Source: Ardenticatenaceae bacterium
Lineage (GTDB): Bacteria > Chloroflexota > Anaerolineae > Promineifilales > Promineifilaceae
Reading direction: 5' to 3'
Assembly: GCA_020634455.1 (NCBI GenBank)
Contig: JACKBQ010000001.1
Location: forward strand, 1,116,001-1,180,000
DNA: 64,000 bases
Shown here: positions 1 to 8,327 of the stretch, one piece after another
Layout: every line of letters starts with the position of its first letter
Position numbering within the stretch: position 1 is the stretch's first letter
Program-made: the position numbers and the translations under genes
The notes under the pieces: model-generated
Database searches by the model: none
What the model saw: the letters and a program-made list of their open reading frames with translations, nothing else
Told to the model about the DNA's origin: nothing

Positions 1-185
1 CGCTTCACCCGCAGCCGAAAAAAGAAGCCAATGCTGCGAAACACCACCCGCGTCAGCCAGACGTTGACCCCACGCGGCATGATAAACGTTTTAATCGCCG
101 CAACCAATGTGCCGCCAATGATGAAAATGCCGCTGAGGAAAACGGCCGTGCGCAAAACCATTATGCCTGTGCTGTTCATATCCAT
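1..185 (-). CDS. Partial membrane protein, possibly a potassium-channel-family protein (N-terminus only)
   Basis: Only the first 61 or so codons lie in the window; the gene continues beyond base 1. Starting at the ATG ending at 185 (a second in-frame ATG ends at 179), the peptide has one hydrophobic segment at about residues 12-30, followed by a basic stretch containing the words IKTFIMPRG and LTRVVFRS. That arrangement resembles the N-terminus of small ion-channel proteins of Actinobacteria and Chloroflexi, but too little is present to be sure. It is divergent from the enoyl-CoA hydratase gene, so both share the promoter space at 186-330. The function is a weak inference; that it is a real gene is supported by frame, start and hydrophobicity. 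Confidence 0.5.
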   Translation of the reverse strand, partial: MDMNSTGIMVLRTAVFLSGIFIIGGTLVAAIKTFIMPRGVNVWLTRVVFRSIGFFFRLRVK

Positions 186-270
186 ACATCAATTATCACA
201 ACTTCCCCGCCTTGTGTCGATTTCTGTTTGGCAAGCTGTTGTGGCCTCCGCTAAAATGTTCTTACTGATT

Positions 271-312
271 AGTGGCTGGTTGCTAGTAAAATCGGGCTAA
301 CCAGTAGCCACT
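271..312. promoter_or_regulatory. Inverted repeat in the leader of the enoyl-CoA hydratase gene
   Basis: The arm AGTGGCTGGTT (271-281) pairs with AACCAGTAGCCACT (299-312), leaving a three-base bulge. It lies just upstream of the AAGGA ribosome binding site (about 320-324) of the gene starting at 331. It could be an operator or an RNA hairpin in the leader; nothing seen here tells which. Confidence 0.35.
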
Positions 313-330
313 CGCAACCAAGGACAAAAA

Positions 331-1128
<798 letters not shown>

Positions 1129-1146
1129 CAAATTGGAGCAAACGAC

Positions 1147-1968
1147 ATGGCAAACAATTCTCGTGCATCGGCTGCTGCATTGGCCGAGCAAATCGCCGCC
1201 CAATACAGTGAGCTGCCCCAAGTTACGGCCGTATCATTAGGTGGCTCGCTGGCCACAAAACAATCTGGAGCTGATTCAGACATCGATCTATACGTTTATA
1301 CGGTAGAGGATATTCCGCTGGACGCGCGGCAAGCCATTGCCCAAAGCAATGCCAGCCAATACGAGGTTGATAACCAGTTCTGGGAGTCGGGCGATGAATG
1401 GATTGACCAAACAACGGGCATCCATGTGGACGTGATGTTCCGCAGCACACATTGGATTGAAGAACAAATCAACCGCATTTTGCTGCAGCATTTGGCATCA
1501 GTTGGCTACTCGACCTGCTTCTGGCACAATGTTTCAACGTCAAAAATATTGTTTGATAGGGTAAGTTGGTATGCTCAATTACAGGTGGCAGCGAAACGGC
1601 CGTATCCACCCCAGCTACAGCAAGCCATCATCGCCAAAAATTTCCCGATTCTGCGCAACACGCTTTCCTCATACCTTTACCAGATTAACAGCTCCATGCG
1701 CCGAAAGGACACCGTCAGCCTCAATCATCGAATTGCCGCGCTACTAGCTAGCTACTTTGACATTCTCTTTGCCTTAAACGAGCTACCCCATCCTGGCGAG
1801 AAACGGTTACTGCACCTTGCTACTACCCAATGCAAGTTACAACCAAATAACATGGTAGAACATATCAACCACCTACTCCTAGCCTCCACGGAAGATGAAG
1901 ATGTTCCAGACAGAGTCAACGATCTTGTTGACAGTTTAGAAGAATTGCTTCGCTCTTACGGAGCTTAA
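1147..1968 (+). CDS. Nucleotidyltransferase-fold protein (DUF4037-like)
   Basis: The 273-residue product carries the nucleotidyltransferase signature GGSLATKQ at about residues 32-39, then the metal-binding DSDIDLYVY pair of aspartates at 43-51, and a third acidic position in the strand HVDVMFR near 98-104. This is the pattern of minimal or aminoglycoside-type nucleotidyltransferases. The C-terminal 150 residues are helical and probably bind the acceptor substrate. The start follows GGAGC, 18 bases after the preceding gene, so the two are probably cotranscribed. The substrate cannot be told from sequence: antibiotic, tRNA-like and protein AMPylation roles all occur in this superfamily. Confidence 0.75.
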   Translation: MANNSRASAAALAEQIAAQYSELPQVTAVSLGGSLATKQSGADSDIDLYVYTVEDIPLDARQAIAQSNASQYEVDNQFWESGDEWIDQTTGIHVDVMFRSTHWIEEQINRILLQHLASVGYSTCFWHNVSTSKILFDRVSWYAQLQVAAKRPYPPQLQQAIIAKNFPILRNTLSSYLYQINSSMRRKDTVSLNHRIAALLASYFDILFALNELPHPGEKRLLHLATTQCKLQPNNMVEHINHLLLASTEDEDVPDRVNDLVDSLEELLRSYGA

Positions 1969-2048
1969 GGCATGGTAGGGAAAGAGCCATCGGTAAGGCA
2001 ATTGTTGTATAATGGTGGCAACCACTATTTTGAACCGAGGCATCGCAC

Positions 2049-2990
2049 ATGATTGAACCAACCCTGGAAGTTGACGACAAGTTAGCCGAATTTGAGGCCC
2101 GCATTGCCCGTGGCGAGAAGATCGAGCCGGGCGACTGGATGCCGGACGAATACCGCCGCCAGCTCATCCGCATGATTTCGCAGCACGCCCACAGCGAAGT
2201 GGTGGGGATGCTGCCAGAAGGGGCCTGGATTCCCCACGCGCCCAGCCTGCGCCGCAAAATGGTGCTCATGGCCAAAGTGCAGGATGAGGCGGGGCACGGC
2301 CAATACCTCTATCACGCGGCCGAAACGCTGGGCGCTACCCGCGAAGAGCTGCTGGACGCGCTGCTGACAGGCAAGGCCAAATACGCCTCCATCTTCAACT
2401 ACCCCACCCTCACCTGGGCCGATGTGGCCTGGATTGGCTGGCTGGTAGATGGCGCGGCAATCAAAAACCAGACGATGCTGGCACAGGCTTCTTACGGACC
2501 GTACTCGCGGGCAATGGTGCGCATCTGCGCCGAGGAGACGTTCCATTACAAGCAGGGCAAGGAGATGATTGTCCATTACGCGACCAACGGCACGCCGGAG
2601 CAAACGGCGATGGTGCAGGATGGCCTGAACCGCTGGTGGCCGCCTACCCTCATGATGTTTGGTCCGCACGACAACGAATCCACCAATTCCGAAATCTTGA
2701 TGCGCTGGGGGATCAAAACCAAGTCCAACGACGAACTGCGCCAGGAGTTCATCAATGAAGAGGTGCCGGAAGTTCACGCCCTGGGACTGACGATTCCTGA
2801 TCCCGATCTGCATTTTGATGAAGCGTCCGGCAACTGGATCATCGGCGCGATTGATTGGGACGAGTTTTGGCAGGTGGTGCGGGGCAACGGCCCGATGAAT
2901 GCCGAACGGTTGGCAGCAAGACAAGAAGCGCATGAAAACGGCCGTTGGGTGCGTGAAGCGATGGCCGCCTATGCAGAAAAGCAAATTTAA
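2049..2990 (+). CDS. paaA: 1,2-phenylacetyl-CoA epoxidase, catalytic subunit PaaA
   Basis: PaaA is the diiron oxygenase subunit that converts phenylacetyl-CoA to its ring-1,2-epoxide in aerobic phenylacetate degradation. The 313-residue protein has the expected length. The diiron ligand motifs are visible: DEAGH at residues 79-83 and EETFH at 162-166. Other conserved words include ISQHAHSE near 43-50, and the C-terminal part contains a long segment ending in AIDWDEFW. The start follows a weak CGAGG site. It is the first gene of a paaABCD block; no paaE reductase or paaK ligase lies in the window, so electron supply must come from elsewhere. Confidence 0.96.
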   Translation: MIEPTLEVDDKLAEFEARIARGEKIEPGDWMPDEYRRQLIRMISQHAHSEVVGMLPEGAWIPHAPSLRRKMVLMAKVQDEAGHGQYLYHAAETLGATREELLDALLTGKAKYASIFNYPTLTWADVAWIGWLVDGAAIKNQTMLAQASYGPYSRAMVRICAEETFHYKQGKEMIVHYATNGTPEQTAMVQDGLNRWWPPTLMMFGPHDNESTNSEILMRWGIKTKSNDELRQEFINEEVPEVHALGLTIPDPDLHFDEASGNWIIGAIDWDEFWQVVRGNGPMNAERLAARQEAHENGRWVREAMAAYAEKQI

Positions 2991-3056
2991 CCGCGGAGAT
3001 CGCAGAGAACGCGGAGACAAAAGAAAAACTCTGCGCCCTTCGCGCGCTCTGCGGTA
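2991..3056. repeat. Intergenic imperfect palindrome, CGCAGAG/CTCTGCG family
   Basis: The space between paaA and paaB consists of a left half with iterated CGCGGAG and CGCAGAG words and a right half with CTCTGCG words ending in CTCTGCGGT, joined by an A-rich loop. It can fold into a long imperfect hairpin. A closely related element fills 8245-8310. It looks like a dispersed spacer repeat rather than a dedicated regulatory site. Confidence 0.65.
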
Positions 3057-3065
3057 AAAAATCAC

Positions 3066-3626
3066 ATGACCGATACCCAATGGCCTCGCTACGAGGTGTT
3101 CAAGCAAGATAATCCAAAGAAGCCGCATGAAGCGGTGGGCTCTGTGCATGCGCCGGATGATGAACTGGCTCTGCAAAATGCACGGGATGTGTTTGTGAGA
3201 CGGCCGTCTGCCGTCAGCCTGTGGGTAGCGCGAGCCGATGCCATCTTCATGATGACGCGAGAAGAATTGGCCGCCAACCCAGATTTTGGGCGGGTGAAGT
3301 CGCAGGTGACTGGCACGCCAGCGATCTTCCACATCTTCACCAAAACCAGCCAGCGGCGCAGCATGACCTTTGTGCGCCACGTGGGGCAAATCGAAGCCGT
3401 GACGCCCGAACAGGCACTGCACAACGCCATCGAGAGTGGCAAGTTTGACGCCGAAGATGTCTGGGTTTGGTGGGTGGTGCCCGATGAGGAAATCATCCGC
3501 AGCGGCGAGGATGACATTGACAGCCTGTTTACCCCCGCCGTGGACAAAACGTATCGGCAGCAAAATCATTACGGCTTCGTCAGCCCCCGCCGCCAACAGC
3601 GCAGTCATCACAAAGACAAACAATAA
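3066..3626 (+). CDS. paaB: 1,2-phenylacetyl-CoA epoxidase subunit PaaB, double-length form
   Basis: PaaB is a small structural subunit of the phenylacetyl-CoA epoxidase complex. The first unit is unmistakable: YEVFKQ at residues 9-14, GSVHAPDDE near 25-33, LQNARDVF and SLWVAR at 51-56. Family members such as the Escherichia coli protein are about 95 residues, whereas this one is 186. A second, divergent copy of the same fold appears at about 88-145, with IFTKTSQ, HVGQIEAVTPEQALHNA and VWVWWVV matching the register of the first. The protein then ends in a basic tail. It sits between paaA and paaC on the same strand. The tandem arrangement may mean one chain replaces two PaaB protomers. Confidence 0.9.
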   Translation: MTDTQWPRYEVFKQDNPKKPHEAVGSVHAPDDELALQNARDVFVRRPSAVSLWVARADAIFMMTREELAANPDFGRVKSQVTGTPAIFHIFTKTSQRRSMTFVRHVGQIEAVTPEQALHNAIESGKFDAEDVWVWWVVPDEEIIRSGEDDIDSLFTPAVDKTYRQQNHYGFVSPRRQQRSHHKDKQ

Positions 3627-3628
3627 AA

Positions 3629-3688
3629 TCAGCAGATTTCGCAGATTTTCCAGATTTTTCAATCTTTTTAATCTGCGAAATCTTTGAT
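3629..3688. repeat. Intergenic palindrome, AATCTGCGAAATCTG family
   Basis: The element has iterated CAGATTT words on the left and AATCTGCGAAATC on the right and can form an imperfect stem. Related words occur at 34980-35020 and 38890-38921, so this is one member of a dispersed intergenic family. It abuts the upstream candidate start of paaC at 3691, which favours the downstream start at 3715. Confidence 0.6.
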
Positions 3689-3714
3689 AAATGCCTTCGT
3701 TTTCAAGAAAATAC

Positions 3715-4470
3715 ATGAACCAAGCAATTCAACAAATTCTCACCCAAAAACTACTGGCAATGGCCGATGATGAGCTGATTTTGGCACACCGCAATTCGGA
3801 ATGGATTGGGCACGCACCAATTCTGGAAGAAGATATCGCCCTGGCCAACATCGCCCAAGACGAGCTGGGCCACGCCAACATCTGGTACGAGCTGCACCAA
3901 CCGCTCACCGACGACGAACCAGACGAGCTGGCTTTTTTCCGCGACGCACCGGATTTTCGCAATGTGCAACTCGTCGAGCTGCCGTGCGGCGATTGGGCAT
4001 TTACGATGCTGCGCCAATATCTATTCGATGCGTACGAGCTTTTGCTGCTGGATCAGCTTCAGCATAGTCGCTATCAACCCTTAGCCGAAGCGTGCGCCAA
4101 AATTCGCAACGAGGAAATTTACCACCTGCGCCACACCAGCAGCTGGATCAAGCGGCTGGGTCTGGGCACGGCCGAATCCCACCAACGCACCCAGGCGGCG
4201 CTGGATGAATTGTGGCCATATGCCCAACAGCTTTTTGTGCCGCTGCCCGGCGAATCTATTTTGATAGATGAAAAAATCGTACCAAATCTGGCCCGGCTGC
4301 ATGAGAGCTGGTTGGAGCGGGTACGGCCGTTCCTCACTGCCGCCCAACTCACCATCCCACACAACCAAATACCACCCACCAAAAATCGCAGCGACCACAC
4401 AACCCACCTCTCCACCCTGCTAACTGACATGCAAAAAGTTGCCCGACTGAACCGCGAGGCGGTTTGGTAA
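3715..4470 (+). CDS. paaC: 1,2-phenylacetyl-CoA epoxidase subunit PaaC
   Basis: PaaC is the ferritin-like structural partner of PaaA. I chose the ATG at 3715 because the resulting N-terminus (MNQAIQQ, then RNSEWIGHAP near 26-34) lines up with known PaaC, while the upstream ATG at 3691 directly follows a repeat and has no ribosome site. ALANIAQDELGH at 42-53 and NEEIYHLRH further on retain carboxylate and histidine residues, unlike the enterobacterial PaaC, which as I recall has a glutamine at the first histidine position. The product is 251 residues, normal for the family. It lies between paaB and paaD. Confidence 0.93.
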   Translation: MNQAIQQILTQKLLAMADDELILAHRNSEWIGHAPILEEDIALANIAQDELGHANIWYELHQPLTDDEPDELAFFRDAPDFRNVQLVELPCGDWAFTMLRQYLFDAYELLLLDQLQHSRYQPLAEACAKIRNEEIYHLRHTSSWIKRLGLGTAESHQRTQAALDELWPYAQQLFVPLPGESILIDEKIVPNLARLHESWLERVRPFLTAAQLTIPHNQIPPTKNRSDHTTHLSTLLTDMQKVARLNREAVW

Positions 4471-4522
4471 TTGGGTAACTGAGTAATTGAGTAATTACCC
4501 AATTACCAATTACTCAATTACA
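4468..4522. repeat. Intergenic palindrome of TAATTGGGTAA/TTACCCAATTA words
   Basis: The paaC-paaD spacer is made of GAGTAATTGAGTAATTACC on one side and its near-complement on the other, forming an imperfect hairpin. A similar short element lies at 54160-54191. Confidence 0.6.
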
Positions 4523-4532
4523 AATCACTCCC

Positions 4533-5021
4533 ATGACAAAATTTACCCCCACCCAAGTCTGGCAAGCCCTGGAATCAGTCAAAGACCCAGAAATTCCGGT
4601 AGTGTCTGTGGTGGAAATGGGGATTGTGCGAAAAGTGACTGTGGAAGATGGCGGCGTGCGGGTGACGATGACGCCGACGTTTTCTGGCTGCCCGGCTTTG
4701 GATGTGATGCGGCGGGACATTGAAACGGCCGTTCGCCAGCTAGGCATCGAAAAAGTGACCGTCGAAACCATCTTGCATCCCCCCTGGAGCACCGACTGGA
4801 TTACCGACGACGCCCGCGAAAAGCTGCGCCAGTTTGGTCTGGCTCCGCCGCAAAAACACGGCGGCGACCTCATTTCCGTCGCCTTTCTGGACGTAGCCGA
4901 ATGCCCCCGCTGCGGCTCCAAAAATACCACCATCAAAAACAGCTTTGGCCCCACCCTCTGCCGCATGATCTACTACTGCCACGACTGCCAGGACGCCTTC
5001 GAGCAGTTCAAACCGCTGTAA
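4533..5021 (+). CDS. paaD: Phenylacetate degradation protein PaaD (MIP18-like, zinc ribbon)
   Basis: PaaD is a DUF59/MIP18-family protein needed for maturation of the epoxidase system, probably for its metal or Fe-S centres. The N-terminal domain shows VKDPEIPVVSVVEMG at about residues 16-30 and TPTFSGCPALDVM near 47-59, with the conserved cysteine of the family. A C-terminal zinc ribbon follows: CPRCGSK, then YYCHDC, and the ending FEQFKPL typical of PaaD. At 162 residues the length is normal. It closes the paaABCD run, and the DNA after it is a repeat followed by a convergent gene. Confidence 0.93.
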   Translation: MTKFTPTQVWQALESVKDPEIPVVSVVEMGIVRKVTVEDGGVRVTMTPTFSGCPALDVMRRDIETAVRQLGIEKVTVETILHPPWSTDWITDDAREKLRQFGLAPPQKHGGDLISVAFLDVAECPRCGSKNTTIKNSFGPTLCRMIYYCHDCQDAFEQFKPL

Positions 5022-5022
5022 G

Positions 5023-5091
5023 TTGGAGACTGGAGATTGGAGATTAGAGATTGGTCTATATCAATCTCCAGTCTCCAATCTCTAATCTCCA
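5023..5091. repeat. Intergenic palindrome of GGAGATTGGAGATT/AATCTCCAATCTC words
   Basis: The spacer between convergent paaD and the SulP gene has a left half of GGAGATT and AGAGATT iterations and a right half that is nearly its exact reverse complement. The same family occurs at 37401-37456. It can form a long RNA hairpin and may act as a bidirectional terminator, although there is no clear T-run. Confidence 0.7.
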
Positions 5092-5093
5092 TT

Positions 5094-6827
5094 TCAACTC
5101 TCCGCCCGATCCGCGAAGGGTTTGATGGTTTGGGTGGCCAGGATGCTGTCTTCGGGCAGGGGATTGGCGGTGTCGGGAACGGCCGTTTCCCAGCCCAACT
5201 TGCCCCCCAACGACAAAATCGCCTTATCCGCGCTCCAAAAGAGGCGCGATGGCCCCAACTCATCCAGCAGTCCGCCGCGCCGCAGCAAGCTCTCCACCCG
5301 CTGATCCATTGACGTAAGCAGCAAATCACCACCGCCAACGTGCTGACGATGCCACAGCTCGCGCAGCACCTCGATGCCCGTGGCATCCACCAGGGGCACA
5401 CCGCGCACCGACAAAATCAGCGTGGCGTCCGGCCCATCTTGCCCTTCCACCGTTTCCAGCAGGCGGCGCGCCGCCGCAAAAAAGAGCGGCCCACTGAGGT
5501 AATAGACGCTCACATTGTGCGCCGCCGCGGGCGCAGCCAGGCCCAATCGTTCCGCCTCCACCGGACGGCGCGAAATTTGCAATTCGCTCATTTGGGCCAT
5601 AAAAACCAGGGTGCTGATGCCAAAGCCAATCAAAATCGCCTGGGTCAAATCAAGCAAAACGGTGGCCACCAGGGTAATGAGAAAGGCGGCAATGGCGTGT
5701 TTGAGCCGCCGCCCAAAGAAGAAGCGGATGGCGTGCCACTCGTTCATGCGCCATGCCGTGACCATGAGCACGCCCGCCAGCGCCGCCAGCGGTACCCGTC
5801 CAATGAGGCTACCAAACAGCAGCGCCGCCCCCAGCAAAACCAGCCCGTGAATGACGCTCACCAGCCGCGTGACGCCGCCGCTTTTGACGTTGACGCTGGT
5901 TCGGGCGATGGCCGCCGTAGCCGGGACGCCACCAAAAAAGGGAATGATGATGTTGCCGATGCCCTGGGCTACCAGCTCGATGTTGGTAAACATGCGCACG
6001 CCGGTCATGTTGCCCGCCACCGCGCCGCATAGCAAACTTTCAATCGCGCCGAGCGCGGCGATAGACATGGCGGGCACAATTAGATTGCCCAGTTCTTGCC
6101 AGGGAACGGCCGTAATCCGCAACCGGTTCTCCAACAAAATGGTGCGCGGGATGGCCCCAATCGTGGGCACCTCCCAGCGCAGCAGCACCACCAGCAGCGT
6201 GGCCAATACAATGCCCACCAGCGAACCGGGCACTCGCTTGCCCCAGGCGAAACGCGGCCAGAGGAGCATCGTGGCCATCACAATCAGGGCTACGGCCACG
6301 GCTGACCCGTTAGGCGCAATGCCACTTTCGGCGTAGACGGCCAGCTTGGCCAGCACGTTTTCCGCCGCCGGGGTTTTGATGCCCAAAAAGTTATCAATCT
6401 GGCCAAAGGCGATGATGACAGCAATGCCGCTGGTGAAGCCGGAGATGACCGGGCTGGGAATGAGGGCCACCACCCGCCCCAGGCGGAAAATGCCCAGCGC
6501 CAAAATCATCGCCCCGGCCAGCAGCCCGGCCAGCCAGACGCCTTCCAGCCCGTAGCGCGTCGCCAGCACGATGAGCACGGCCGACATCGCCCCCGTTGGC
6601 CCGGAAATCTGGTACGGTGCCCCACCCAGCAGCCCAATGATGATTCCGGCGAGAACGGCCGTTACCAAGCCCGCCGCCGCATCTGCCCCCGAAGCCACAC
6701 CAAAAGCCAGTGCCAGCGGCAAGGCCACCGCCGCCACCGTCAGCCCGGCCAGTAAATCTTTTTGAAATGTTCCCGCATTGTAGTTGGCAAACTCCCGCCG
6801 CCACATGAAAAACCAGTCACGAATCAT
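5094..6827 (-). CDS. SulP family anion permease with STAS domain
   Basis: The 577-residue protein is a SLC26/SulP transporter, a family carrying sulfate, bicarbonate or other anions across the inner membrane. It starts with a short cytoplasmic segment, then QKDLLAGLTVAAVALPLALAFG at about residues 22-43, the conserved NTD core GGAPYQISGPTGAMS near 88-102, and around a dozen membrane segments to about residue 410. The cytoplasmic STAS domain lies at about 440-560, with LILSVRGVPLVDATGIEVL near its phospho-acceptor loop. Length and domain order are normal. Substrate is not readable; sulfate would fit the two sulfotransferases of the polysaccharide locus, but that link is speculative. It lies downstream of a terminator at 6852-6882 and is probably its own transcript. 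Confidence 0.9.
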   Translation of the reverse strand: MIRDWFFMWRREFANYNAGTFQKDLLAGLTVAAVALPLALAFGVASGADAAAGLVTAVLAGIIIGLLGGAPYQISGPTGAMSAVLIVLATRYGLEGVWLAGLLAGAMILALGIFRLGRVVALIPSPVISGFTSGIAVIIAFGQIDNFLGIKTPAAENVLAKLAVYAESGIAPNGSAVAVALIVMATMLLWPRFAWGKRVPGSLVGIVLATLLVVLLRWEVPTIGAIPRTILLENRLRITAVPWQELGNLIVPAMSIAALGAIESLLCGAVAGNMTGVRMFTNIELVAQGIGNIIIPFFGGVPATAAIARTSVNVKSGGVTRLVSVIHGLVLLGAALLFGSLIGRVPLAALAGVLMVTAWRMNEWHAIRFFFGRRLKHAIAAFLITLVATVLLDLTQAILIGFGISTLVFMAQMSELQISRRPVEAERLGLAAPAAAHNVSVYYLSGPLFFAAARRLLETVEGQDGPDATLILSVRGVPLVDATGIEVLRELWHRQHVGGGDLLLTSMDQRVESLLRRGGLLDELGPSRLFWSADKAILSLGGKLGWETAVPDTANPLPEDSILATQTIKPFADRAES

Positions 6828-6851
6828 AGATCACCATTCGTTAGAAAACAG

Positions 6852-6882
6852 AAAAAAGCGACTCGCCCACCGGCAAGCCGCT
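6852..6882 (-). terminator. Rho-independent terminator on the minus strand
   Basis: Read on the minus strand, AGCGGCTTGCC pairs with GGCGAGTCGCT across a GGTG loop (11 bp including two G-U pairs) and is followed by six T residues. It lies downstream of the acyl-CoA dehydrogenase-like gene and upstream of the SulP gene, separating the two transcripts. Confidence 0.75.
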
Positions 6883-7017
6883 CAAAAATGCTAACGGAAA
6901 CTATAGCAACAAATTGTGGAATGAAAAGGAATTTACAGCTGAATGGGTTCTTGTTTACGGCCGTTCCACCACAAGCCTAGCACATCCTGCCTCTTTAAAT
7001 CTCTGTGCCCCCAGTCG

Positions 7018-8184
7018 CTAATCCTCAAACTCGGCGATGGCGGCGCGGCCAACCATTTCCAGCGCGGTGTCGCCGGAGGGTGGCTGCATCGCGCCCGCCC
7101 GCACGTCACGGAAGTAGCGCTCCAGCGGCAGCGCTTTGGTGATGCTGCTGCCCCCGGCAATGCGCAGCGCCTGGTCGGTCACCTTGTTGGCCGTCTCCGT
7201 CACCATCGTTTTGGCGGCGGCAATGCGGGCGGACATTTTAGTGCGATCGGCGTCATCGCCACTCCACTCGCCCGCCACGTCAAACAGCAGCGAGCGGGCC
7301 GCTTGCAGCGCCACGTCAATCTCGCCAATTTGCCGCTGAATTTTGGGCAGCGTGGCGATTGGTTTGCCCAGCGCCGTGGGCACCCGCTCCAGGGCAAATT
7401 GAATGACGCGGTTTCGGGCAGCCATCGCTGCGCCCAAATAAATAGTTGACATAATCATCGGAAACCAGAGATTAGGCTGTGGCGAACGGCCGCCTTGTTC
7501 AATCACGTAATTTTGCGGGATGTGGACATTATCGAAGAGCACGTCGTGGCTGTCGCTGGCGCGCAGGCTGAGCGAATCGCTCCAGGTGGTGATCCAGGAC
7601 ACGCCGGGCATGTTTTGCTCCAGCAGCACCACCGCCCCCTCGCCAGCCAAATCGACCCGGACGAGCATGTGGGTGAGGTGTTTGCCGCCAGTGGACCAGG
7701 TTTTACGGCCGTTTACCACCCACCCCTCACCATTTTGCACAGGAACGGCCGTTGTGGCGGGCAAGCCCCCGCGTGACGGACTACCCAGCGCCGGTTCGCT
7801 GGCAATCGAGTTGAACAACGCTCCACTCGCTGCTAAACGGCAAAATTTCTCATACCAGGCGTCATCCCAGGTGCGTACTTCGCGCTGGTGGCCAAAAATA
7901 TGCACCTGCATCCCGGCCACAATGGCGGTGGAGGTGCTGCCCTGCGCCAGCGCCAATTGCGCCGCCACGCAGTCGCGCAGCGACAAACCGTAGCCGCCAA
8001 ATTCGCGCGGCACGCTGATGCCCAGGTAGCCGGACTGTTTGAGTGCGGCCACATCTTCTTCGGGGAGGATGCCTTGCCGATCCGCTTCGTCGGCGCGGGT
8101 GGCAAACTGTTGGGCGAGGGTTGTGGCTAAGGAAACGGCCGTTGTTGCATTCTTTTCGTTTTGGGTTGGAAGGTTATTCATCAT
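7018..8184 (-). CDS. Acyl-CoA dehydrogenase family flavoprotein
   Basis: The protein of about 388 residues has the acyl-CoA dehydrogenase fold: an N-terminal helical domain with LGISVPREFGGYGLS near residues 48-62, a middle sheet with FNSIASEPALGSPS and GWVVNGRKTWSTGG, and a C-terminal helical domain with RIAGGSSITKALPLERYFRDVRAG. The usual C-terminal signature YEGTSEIQ carrying the catalytic glutamate is replaced by MQPPSGDTALE, so true dehydrogenation of acyl-CoA is doubtful. Relatives of this kind include flavin monooxygenases of the DszC type as well as real dehydrogenases. The start at 8184 or 8181 (adjacent ATGs) is preferred to 8202, since the extra residues look untranslated; no strong ribosome site is visible. 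Confidence 0.82.
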   Translation of the reverse strand: MMNNLPTQNEKNATTAVSLATTLAQQFATRADEADRQGILPEEDVAALKQSGYLGISVPREFGGYGLSLRDCVAAQLALAQGSTSTAIVAGMQVHIFGHQREVRTWDDAWYEKFCRLAASGALFNSIASEPALGSPSRGGLPATTAVPVQNGEGWVVNGRKTWSTGGKHLTHMLVRVDLAGEGAVVLLEQNMPGVSWITTWSDSLSLRASDSHDVLFDNVHIPQNYVIEQGGRSPQPNLWFPMIMSTIYLGAAMAARNRVIQFALERVPTALGKPIATLPKIQRQIGEIDVALQAARSLLFDVAGEWSGDDADRTKMSARIAAAKTMVTETANKVTDQALRIAGGSSITKALPLERYFRDVRAGAMQPPSGDTALEMVGRAAIAEFED

Positions 8185-8244
8185 GAAAATGATTCTAACC
8201 ACAATCCAAAACTCTAGCCACCTGGGGGTTGAGGCAGGGTTTTT

Positions 8245-8310
8245 ACCGCAGAGGGCACGGAGGGCTCAGAGATTTTTTTGGTCTTGGCGCTCTCGGCGTG
8301 CTCTGCGGTT
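8245..8310. repeat. Intergenic palindrome, CGCAGAG/CTCTGCG family
   Basis: ACCGCAGAGGGCACGGAGG on the left is answered by CTCTCGGCGTGCTCTGCGGT on the right, with a T-rich centre. It is a second copy of the family seen at 2991-3056, lying between two minus-strand genes. Confidence 0.65.
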
Positions 8311-8327
8311 AAATAAAAAGGGGCAGA

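Noticed and set aside
31..300. An 89-codon plus-strand frame at the left edge
   Set aside because: The opposite strand gives a plausible membrane-protein N-terminus; the plus frame lacks ribosome site and domain character and runs through the promoter gap.
2082..3716. A 544-codon open frame on the minus strand
   Set aside because: It lies opposite paaA and paaB, whose products match known families throughout. It is a GC-driven antisense frame without ribosome site or recognisable domain.
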